Of a stretch of 64,000 nt of DNA, positions 55,087-64,000 are shown piece by piece (position 1 is the first letter of the stretch; the number at the start of each line of letters is the position of its first letter). The stretch lies in NCBI RefSeq assembly GCF_040954645.1, contig NC_092808.1:86497389-86561388 (forward strand). The letters run 5' to 3'. The stretch comes from Diabrotica undecimpunctata. Taxonomy: Eukaryota; Arthropoda; Insecta; Coleoptera; Chrysomelidae. Below the pieces are notes generated by a model. It was not told where the DNA came from and did no database searches. It saw nothing but the letters and a program-made list of their open reading frames with translations. Both the position numbers and the translations under genes were made by a program.

Positions 55087-56466
55087 TGTTGTTGTGGTCT
55101 GCTTTATGATGTTTTATTAATAATTAACACTAATTTAATTAATCCAATTATTTAATTAATTAATTTACTAATTTATGCAGAGTCATACAAATCAATTACT
55201 ATTAAAAATTCTCAGGGTGCCTTTTTAATTTTACTTTAATCAGTTTACTTTATATATCTCTTCTAGTGGGTTCAGTATCTCCTAGTTGCTCATAATCGGG
55301 ATAAAACAGGAAACGGAACTAACATTAAAACAACATAAATATGCACACAAATTATTATTTATTTTCAATAAGCAATACGATGAATATTAATAAATAACTT
55401 TTGTGGGCAATTATCTTTCCCAACAAACTCCTATACTCTAAATTTAATTTTAATTACAAACTATCTATTGATCTGTTTTATAATAATATCTACTAAAAAA
55501 ATGACCATACAAAAATATAATTTATTCACAAAAATATAAGTCTTTGAAACTTGGAATCTTAGTTCGTATGCTTATATTTGATTTTATCTTTAGAATATCT
55601 TAAAATTTTCTTTCATTCAAATTATTTGACTGACCTTTATTTTTTACACCAATGATGTCTCCTCTCGATCAAACCACAGTTCCTTCCTTGATTGATTATG
55701 TCCGGCTACCATCAAATCTTTCCCCTTCTCAGCATTGATCCAAACCGCATACCAGCAAACTACTCCTCCGAAAACACAAGCCCAAGCCTCTTTTGACCGG
55801 TACTCTTTTTTCACAAATTCTCCTTTCTTTCTCAATTATATCTCGTGGACTATGCAGACTCAAAAGAGGTATTAATCTTCTCGATTTTGATCTGCTCTCA
55901 GCTTCCACCTTTTTCACTAACAAAAGAAAACACTGGTACTCAGATTGACTACACGAAAACACGTCTTCTCTTCTGGTCTGCCAGTAACATAATAATTCTT
56001 TTCAATCTCCCCAGACAACCTTCTCAACTCTCTTATTCCCCATCATTCCTTTTTAACCAATCATAAGCATTCATCTTTCCCACTTATTTTCGATTTAGAA
56101 AATTTCCAACATAATATTTAAAACAAATAAACTACTTTCACTCAAATTACTTTTTAGAAACCATTAACAATTTTGCCTTTTTCAACAGAAATAAGTTTCC
56201 AAATTCTTGTTATCTCATATTTAAATCTAATTCTTATTTACTTTCGAAAAATGCCCACGGCAAAATACAATTACAAGTTTATTCTTAAATCTATAATTAC
56301 GGGTTCCATTGTCCTTTCACTATTCACTCAGTCTTTCACGGAACAATGTTTTCTCTTATGGTCTATTACAAATAAGTACAGGGTTGTATTTTAACTTATA
56401 TGCCCGCGGTATATTAAAATAATAAAAAAACTCTTTATTCTATTTCTGATCGATAAACTGATCCAT

Positions 56467-56470
<4 letters not shown>
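55087..56470 (-). repeat. Gypsy #2 5' LTR, full length
   Basis: 1,384 bp with TG...CA termini, set by the primer-binding site on one side and the (TA)n target on the other. It has a 10-12-bp segment (around 55420) that the 3' LTR lacks. Confidence 0.88.

Positions 56471-56543
<73 letters not shown>
56471..56543. repeat. (TA)n microsatellite
   Basis: Pure TA tract at the outer edge of gypsy #2. It hides the target-site duplication. Confidence 0.95.
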
Positions 56544-56546
<3 letters not shown>

Positions 56547-57684
56547 AAATGATATTGAACATGGGAGAAGGAAAAATAGTGTTTAAATGTAAAACGGAGA
56601 AAAAATAATTTTTAGTAAGTTATATACTAGAGAATTTTATAAAAATTATTTATATGAGGGTATTATTAAGAAATTAGCATATAATAAGTGTAAAAAGCTT
56701 TATTTTAATAATTATAATATTGTAAATATATTTAAGTGAGCCATGTGAATGCCAAATACACCTACAAACCAAATATACCTACTCGGAATAAGTGACAGTT
56801 ACAGAAATTAATAATTGCGAATGTGAAATAGGGTTATATGTTAGTTTAAAATGTTTAGTTTACATATAGTTACTGATTTAAGTTTATATTCTGATCTGAA
56901 AAGCCTAAATGTCGATAAAATTCTCGATAGAAAAGTAAAGAATTCTCTAGATCACAGAAGATGACCTGTTTGCGAAATGGACTATTCCAGAAAATTCAGA
57001 TATGTAGGAAATAGAGCAAATCGAATAGGATTTCTTGCCAGATGGTTCTGGAACATTGAAAAGGTATAAATACTCGATGATTTGGATTCAAAAATGGCCA
57101 GTCAGTTAGTAAGAAAGTTAGTTAGAAGACAGACACATTTAGTTACAGTCAATTGTTCAGTAAGTTTCAAGATAGTCAGTCAGAAGGTCCAATTGTTCAA
57201 TATAGTGAGTTAAATGAAGATTAAGAAACAGTACAAAGATAATATTATTGAAGATTAAAAATTATGTTATGTATAAATGGTGATTGGATAATGGAAGAAG
57301 TATTAATTGAAAATTAAAATTATATAATATAATATAATATATTTATAAGTATTATTAAGTATTATATTTATATAAATGCCATTAAGAAGAAAAATATTTT
57401 AAATTGGTGGAAGCTGATAATAGGAAAAAGGAATTTCACAAAAACAAGGATAACCGAGGCTGAGAACGAAGACATTGAGTGGTGATTAAAATCTATATAG
57501 TGGAAAATAGTTCATTTAGGCATTTAGTGACAGAAAGGTACAAAATTTTGTTAATATAATTTAGTTAGTGTCATAATTATTTCAGTTTTAAAGATAGTTT
57601 GTTTAAATTTTACATTGTCTATATAATTTAATTAGTTTCATAAGAATTTCATTACAAACTAATTCTTTAAGAGTAGCGATAAAA

Positions 57685-57688
<4 letters not shown>
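56544..57688. other. Sequence without recognised gene; promoter-like patch
   Basis: No motif-bearing frame was found. Around 57064-57107 GGTATAAATACTC is followed about 35 bases later by GGCCAGTCAGTTAG, a TATA plus initiator-like pair, and by several (C)AGTTAGT words. It could be part of an unrecognised LTR, since a purine-rich AATTGGTGGAAGCTGATAAT word lies at about 57400, but this is not established. Confidence 0.4.
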
Positions 57689-57715
<27 letters not shown>

Positions 57716-57716
57716 T
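57689..57716. repeat. (TA)n microsatellite
   Basis: Short pure TA tract of about 28 bp. Confidence 0.9.
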
Positions 57717-57739
57717 AGTAAAAAACACTCATTGCTCAT

Positions 57740-57760
57740 CATTCACACATAATACATCAT

Positions 57761-57849
<89 letters not shown>

Positions 57850-57867
57850 TGTTATGATATGTGAATG
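57740..57867. repeat. (TA)n array flanked by inverted arms
   Basis: CATTCACACAT...TCATAACAAT (57740-57766) is the inverted counterpart of ATTGTTATGATATGTGAATG (57848-57867), with six extra bases in the left arm. A self-complementary (TA)n tract of about 76 bp fills the middle, so the whole 128 bp is one potential hairpin. Confidence 0.8.
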
Positions 57868-59223
57868 TGATGTAAGAAAACTACAAGTTGCTCTTATTTA
57901 CCGGCTAGCTTTATGAAGATAAAAATAAATTTTTTTTTTTAAGTTGATTAATTTGTAATATTGATAAATTTAGAAATGCTTTTAATAAAATTTATTGAAC
58001 GCCTGAAAATATAAAAAAAAAACTTGACAAACATTTATTCTACTCACCTTGTATTCTCTAAATCTCACAGGATACTGTTTTTTTTATGCAAAGTGAATCT
58101 TTTCTATTATTGATAAAAGAAAATTTCGTTTGTTTATCTAAAGTATAGAAAGAAACGTGCTGTATTTTGAATTTGAATTTTTACTTATTTTTCTTAGAAC
58201 ATGCAGACTCTTAACTCAAGCGAGTTCTGTGACCTGTAGTGCTTGATAAAGAAATACAAAATTATATAAAGCAAAAATCACCACACAAGAAGTTTTATTT
58301 TTAATGTACTGTGCAATTATTCACAAGTGATCAATTAAATATTACACAACGATATCTTGTATAATATATAAAAAATTATTTAAGATTCTTCCAATAAATA
58401 AGCCAATACTTAACCGTTTAATACTAATATGAATGGATTTAGATTTATGACGTAATACAATATTGAAGGAAGTTTATGAAATTAGTGTTTTGTGAAGTTG
58501 CAACAAGAAATACTTGATCTAATACGTGTTTGTTTGTCAAAGTATTTACAACCTCACTTACTATCTTTTTAGAGCGAAAACAAAGGTTTATAATCCTTCA
58601 ATTTTTAGTTTAATATCGATTAACTGTTTTGTTTAATGATTTTAGTAAGCAAAAGAAACGGCGAATTATATTTGGTTAATATTACAAAAGCGATAATAAA
58701 ATTTTTGTGAACTTGACTTCAAATTATATTTTTTTTTTAAACAAAGATGATTTAGAATGATATAGGCTGTTTAAAAAAGTAAGATTATTTCTAAAGAAAT
58801 TTCAAAACTTGCGTTTAACTTTATTAAAGTTCACTTTCGTCTTTCAGATAATCCCTTCTCTGAAAATTTTATGGAAATCTTCAATAACAAAGATTGCATC
58901 TTTCAGTGACGTCTTCTAATGGATTAGGGCCGCAAAACTATCAGAATTATCTCTCCAATGGTTGAGAAATATTTATAAGTACCCAAAATGAATTTTAAAT
59001 GATCTTCAGTCAAAATAAACACCAAACGGTCTCTTTATTCAGCGAGAATTCAAATGAGTGGAAAAACTCACCTTTCTGGTAGCTGTTGACCTCTTTATGA
59101 TGACTGCTAACAATTCCCTTATCGGAAAATATACTGTTAATCTGCAGGCTTTGCTAAAATTTAATCAGAAACGATGGTTTCTTATCGGCAAGGTTATTTG
59201 AATATACTTTGTTATAATTCAGG
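57868..59223. other. AT-rich sequence without recognised gene
   Basis: No supported gene, RNA or clear repeat was found in this 1.35-kb stretch. Confidence 0.5.
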
Positions 59224-60088
59224 ACTTTTTTAAGGTTTTAAAATACTTTTGAAAAATTTTGCTTGCTGAAAAATCAAAAATTTTCTGGACTTCCTCGTAA
59301 CTATTGATTTTCTATTCACTTATTTTTCATTGCTTACCAGATCTCCAAGCATTTTGACAATGTTTTTAAAGATCTGACAGGATTTTTGTATATTTTTGAC
59401 ATTTATGATTAAAATAAAAAATATTTTAAATTTTAATAAATTGTTAAATCTTGAGAACTATATTGACTTTTGAAATGAATTGAAACAAATACTAGAGAAT
59501 TTAAGCTTTCTTTTGACATATAATTTCTACAACAAAAATGATAATTTAAATATTAAAATTTTTACTAACAAATTTGACATACACCAATTTTAACATGAAT
59601 TAGTTGCTTTTATTTTGCTTTTATTTAATTTTAAAGCTATCTGAAAGCACTTTTGATATTGAATCACTGAGAATTGTCTTCAGATTACCTGTCCATTAAA
59701 GATTATATCATTCTGAACTCTTATTTATGAGCTATATCCTATTTCATCTACTAACACGTTTTATTTTCCGAGCTCTATCCATGTTAACTGTATGTTTACT
59801 AACAAATTGAAACTTCTTACTTTGTGAATAAATGACTTAAATATTTTATCTGTTTTAGGACTGTTGAAGATTCTATTGACTTGTATATATTAGAATTTGG
59901 ATTATAATAAAAAATGAAATTAATTAATAAATACAAATTTATGATTTTTATTTCCACTCGATCCGAAGTGGTTTGATATTTGCTTTTTGTATCTTTATGT
60001 TGTGGCTATATTGGCTTATTCTGTAAGTATCTCTTACATAAATAATATAATATATATAACGAACAATAACTTAAGTTTAAATCATAAT

Positions 60089-60137
<49 letters not shown>

Positions 60138-60143
60138 ATAAAT

Positions 60144-60198
<55 letters not shown>

Positions 60199-60950
60199 AA
60201 TAACATATAATTTAGTACAGGAATACCAGAATAACCAATATTTGGATATTTGGAAGCTAAAAAATATTCACACTCACTTCACACGTTTCTCAATATATTA
60301 ATACAATAATATTTTAATAATTAATACAATGTATTACAATATTAATTTTTTAAATTTAGTGGAAAACTTTGAACATGTAGTCTAAAAATAAACAAATATC
60401 AATTGCATAAAGATTCTAGTTTACAAAATGAAAACTCGGATGCGAATCAATGAGGGAATCAAATATCAAAACTTTTATAAGTTTGAAGTCTCTCTGAAAC
60501 TTCCGTTTGGTGAATGCGAACTGCAAACTCACACGACAATCGAAGTTTTGTGTTTGCTTTCTATGTTGACATTCCGTGTCTATATAAAATAAGGAACTCG
60601 ATTCTAGTATAAATGCAGTAACGTAGCTTTTGAAATAGGAGATCACTAACAGAACTGTCGGTTCGAGTTACGTCCAAAAGTTGTCTCTACTTCGTATACG
60701 GTGACGGTATTAGTGCTTTCAAGGTAGCGATTCTCATAATATAGGACAATTTCCAAGATACTTCTTACATCTATACTGTTGTAAAAAAATTGTTTCACAT
60801 TTGAATTAAATTAATTGTTAATCAACATTTAAAATTTTAAAACTTAAAGCAGTGAATAAAAATTTACTTAATTTAATTTAAGGTTAATTTAATATTGTTT
60901 TACAAAAATACTGTATGATTATAAGAATACGTTTTGTAGGAACAAATTAG
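59224..60950. repeat. Tandem duplication of 1,727 bp, copy 1
   Basis: Repeated at 60951-62677 with a constant offset outside the TA tracts. I noticed no base substitution. The breakpoints share GACTTT (6 bp). No coding region is supported; the 76-codon frames at 60416-60646 and 62143-62373 are copies of one another without recognisable motifs. Confidence 0.95.
60091..60193. repeat. (TA)n microsatellite, split by a short spacer
   Basis: Two TA tracts separated by GTATATATATAATAAATAG (from 60127). In the second duplication copy the spacer sits 14 bp further right. Confidence 0.92.
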
Positions 60951-61815
60951 ACTTTTTTAAGGTTTTAAAATACTTTTGAAAAATTTTGCTTGCTGAAAAA
61001 TCAAAAATTTTCTGGACTTCCTCGTAACTATTGATTTTCTATTCACTTATTTTTCATTGCTTACCAGATCTCCAAGCATTTTGACAATGTTTTTAAAGAT
61101 CTGACAGGATTTTTGTATATTTTTGACATTTATGATTAAAATAAAAAATATTTTAAATTTTAATAAATTGTTAAATCTTGAGAACTATATTGACTTTTGA
61201 AATGAATTGAAACAAATACTAGAGAATTTAAGCTTTCTTTTGACATATAATTTCTACAACAAAAATGATAATTTAAATATTAAAATTTTTACTAACAAAT
61301 TTGACATACACCAATTTTAACATGAATTAGTTGCTTTTATTTTGCTTTTATTTAATTTTAAAGCTATCTGAAAGCACTTTTGATATTGAATCACTGAGAA
61401 TTGTCTTCAGATTACCTGTCCATTAAAGATTATATCATTCTGAACTCTTATTTATGAGCTATATCCTATTTCATCTACTAACACGTTTTATTTTCCGAGC
61501 TCTATCCATGTTAACTGTATGTTTACTAACAAATTGAAACTTCTTACTTTGTGAATAAATGACTTAAATATTTTATCTGTTTTAGGACTGTTGAAGATTC
61601 TATTGACTTGTATATATTAGAATTTGGATTATAATAAAAAATGAAATTAATTAATAAATACAAATTTATGATTTTTATTTCCACTCGATCCGAAGTGGTT
61701 TGATATTTGCTTTTTGTATCTTTATGTTGTGGCTATATTGGCTTATTCTGTAAGTATCTCTTACATAAATAATATAATATATATAACGAACAATAACTTA
61801 AGTTTAAATCATAAT

Positions 61816-61878
<63 letters not shown>

Positions 61879-61884
61879 ATAAAT

Positions 61885-61925
<41 letters not shown>

Positions 61926-62677
61926 AATAACATATAATTTAGTACAGGAATACCAGAATAACCAATATTTGGATATTTGGAAGCTAAAAAATATTCACAC
62001 TCACTTCACACGTTTCTCAATATATTAATACAATAATATTTTAATAATTAATACAATGTATTACAATATTAATTTTTTAAATTTAGTGGAAAACTTTGAA
62101 CATGTAGTCTAAAAATAAACAAATATCAATTGCATAAAGATTCTAGTTTACAAAATGAAAACTCGGATGCGAATCAATGAGGGAATCAAATATCAAAACT
62201 TTTATAAGTTTGAAGTCTCTCTGAAACTTCCGTTTGGTGAATGCGAACTGCAAACTCACACGACAATCGAAGTTTTGTGTTTGCTTTCTATGTTGACATT
62301 CCGTGTCTATATAAAATAAGGAACTCGATTCTAGTATAAATGCAGTAACGTAGCTTTTGAAATAGGAGATCACTAACAGAACTGTCGGTTCGAGTTACGT
62401 CCAAAAGTTGTCTCTACTTCGTATACGGTGACGGTATTAGTGCTTTCAAGGTAGCGATTCTCATAATATAGGACAATTTCCAAGATACTTCTTACATCTA
62501 TACTGTTGTAAAAAAATTGTTTCACATTTGAATTAAATTAATTGTTAATCAACATTTAAAATTTTAAAACTTAAAGCAGTGAATAAAAATTTACTTAATT
62601 TAATTTAAGGTTAATTTAATATTGTTTTACAAAAATACTGTATGATTATAAGAATACGTTTTGTAGGAACAAATTAG
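60951..62677. repeat. Tandem duplication of 1,727 bp, copy 2
   Basis: Direct copy of 59224-60950 ending at ACAAATTAG|ACTTTC. Copies this similar next to each other imply a very recent event or an assembly duplication. Confidence 0.95.
61818..61920. repeat. (TA)n microsatellite, duplicated copy
   Basis: Counterpart of 60091-60193. Left tract is about 14 bp longer and right tract about 14 bp shorter, leaving the total unchanged. Confidence 0.92.
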
Positions 62678-62710
62678 ACTTTCAGACAATTATTGATAAT
62701 TTTAACAATG

Positions 62711-63823
62711 TGTAACGATAAGACTACCAAAGAGAATTAAAATACTATTATAAAAATAATACCTCAATCAATCATGGGAGCTTATCTTCTATGCTTTGCC
62801 TAGCTGAGTCTCTCAAGTATGAATCCGTCTTGTCTGGTAACAAATAAGACAATGATTTTGTCTAAATACTAATCATATTTATTTAACATAAAAAAAATAA
62901 TATTTAAATAGCAAAAACAACTCTGCCTAACGCTTTACATTAAATAAATTTGTAATTGATACTTGTGGCATCAATGGGCTGCTTGTTTCTAAATATATGT
63001 GCTATGTGGTCTTCAGAGCATGTGGGTAGGCCCTATACAGCTGCAGTTATTCCATATAAAATACTACAAATATCCCATAAAATATTTAGTAAATACAATC
63101 AAATCTTTAATAAATTCTCCAATAAAATATTCAGTAAATTCTCCAATTCTCCAATAAAATATTTAGTAAATTCTCCAATAAACTTCCAGTAAACTAGAAT
63201 ATTAAACAGCCTATATTAGAGAAACATCAAAGAGGTTTAATATCCTTGCCAATTATTTTACAAAAATTACAATTAAACAAATAGCAGATGGCAAGGATAA
63301 AGAGAAATAGAATTAATATTAAAGTTAGTTAATTTTTGTTAGATTCCTACATGCATAGAATTAAAAACGTGGCTTTAAAAGAAGTGAGGTTATGAATATT
63401 GAAAATGCTGTCAGAATTATAGAATATAGATTACAATGAAAGTATTCACCCCAAGAGAATTCTGCAGACCATAAAATGAAGATTATAATAATTTTTGCCT
63501 TCTTTTATAAATTTCATAAACAGGCAAAAAAGAATATTCCCACTACGTTTAGATAAGGTGATTGACAGAAGGTAGGGAGGAATTACAATGAAGTTTAGTA
63601 CAGATGTCGTAGAACGTATGCCTATGATGGAGTTAGTTCTTCTGTCGACATAGAACAGAATATTTACTAGCGGATAGAAAGGGAGAGGGCGCCAACTACT
63701 TTTTGAAGAAAAAATAGTAAACAAGAAACTAAAGGTAAAGGAATTAATAAATTAATAAAGAAATTCAAATAAAATAATAATTTAAATATAAATTAATAAA
63801 GATGTGACGTTTATAACGTTACA
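62711..63823. repeat. Diverged relative of the 6673-7848 solo LTR
   Basis: Begins TGTAACGATAAGACTACC and ends ATAACGTTACA, aligned over its length with 6673-7848 in the same orientation, with many substitutions and small indels. It has its own degenerate CCAATAAAATATT cluster at about 63115-63190. Flanking tetranucleotides (AATG and AAAG) do not match perfectly, so a target duplication is uncertain. Confidence 0.7.
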
Positions 63824-64000
63824 AAAGGTGACATGAATAGTGCAGCTATTCCAAGGCGTTGTATAGAAAATAGCCTTAATAGAATTGACCAAACAGTCGA
63901 TTAACAATTATTTCCATTTATCATGGTTTACGGTAGACAAGTACATAGTATCATTTTTCAGTGTATAATGTCATTTTTGGATGGAAGTGAGCCTCCAAAA
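63824..64000. other. Window edge, unassigned
   Basis: Nothing recognised in the last 177 bp. A frame here runs off the window without identifiable motifs. Confidence 0.4.

Larger units (their letters stand above)
48267..56470 (-). mobile_element. Gypsy-type LTR retrotransposon #2, decayed
   Basis: Minus-strand element with LTRs at 48267-49551 (3', outer end missing) and 55087-56470 (5'). Gag, protease, RT, RNase H and integrase occur in that order but in several broken frames. The LTRs differ by roughly 25-30 changes including small indels, about 2%, so it is older than gypsy #1 and the BEL element. A tRNA-derived SINE interrupts the integrase region. Confidence 0.92.

Noticed and set aside
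60416..60646. A duplicated 76-codon gene (also 62143-62373)
   Set aside because: Both lie in the 1,727-bp duplication, so their conservation says nothing about coding; no motif was recognised.
63446..63724. A 92-codon minus-strand gene near the window end (also 6956-7186)
   Set aside because: Both sit inside the LTR-like repeats at 62711-63823 and 6673-7848 and encode nothing recognisable.

Overview
This window looks like repeat-dense, very AT-rich nuclear DNA from an arthropod, almost certainly an insect. The evidence is the company of elements: piggyBac-like transposons, a mariner-like element, a BEL/Pao element, an errantivirus-type gypsy element whose LTRs begin AGT and end AATT, non-LTR retrotransposons with an (AAG)n tail, a Helitron end and many long (TA)n microsatellites. 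No bacterial features, no functional tRNA or rRNA gene and no convincing host protein gene were found. Nearly every long reading frame belongs to a mobile element, and most are broken.

Layout. 0-2 kb: (TA)n arrays surround a decayed mariner-like element and a small hairpin repeat. 3.7-7.9 kb: a very large imperfect palindrome, whose right arm carries a solo LTR with a 4-bp target duplication. 9.2-15.4 kb: a piggyBac-like element with TTAA ends, caught in a 2,953-bp tandem duplication. 16.27-17.53 kb: a 409-bp-unit tandem array holding three copies of a complete type I hammerhead self-cleaving ribozyme. The array is flanked by a 12-bp target-site duplication and its first copy is inverted. This resembles the animal 'retrozymes' and is the most interesting object here. 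18-24.4 kb: a piggyBac remnant and three non-LTR retrotransposon fragments. 25.4-33.7 kb: a BEL/Pao element nested in a non-LTR element. 34.8-35.2 kb: a Helitron 3' end. 36.2-37.7 kb: a broken DDE_3 transposase gene interrupted by a 104-bp SINE-like insert. 39.7-48.2 kb: a second piggyBac-like element, split by a structurally complete gypsy/errantivirus-type element with LTRs that look identical. 48.3-56.5 kb: a second, older gypsy-type element on the minus strand, whose integrase region is split by a tRNA-derived SINE. 59.2-62.7 kb: a second tandem duplication (1,727 bp). 62.7-63.8 kb: a relative of the solo LTR.

How the pieces relate. Nesting gives relative ages: palindrome before solo LTR; non-LTR fragment before BEL; piggyBac #2 before errantivirus-type element; gypsy #2 before SINE; DDE_3 gene before short insert. 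Judged by eye from LTR pairs, the errantivirus-type element is youngest (no LTR difference seen), BEL next (about 5 differences in 602 bp) and gypsy #2 oldest (about 2%). The non-autonomous pieces (hammerhead array, tRNA SINE, 104-bp insert) carry marks of LINE-type insertion: 12-14-bp target duplications, simple tails or a 5' inversion. All identities and alignments are by eye; no search or computation was run.
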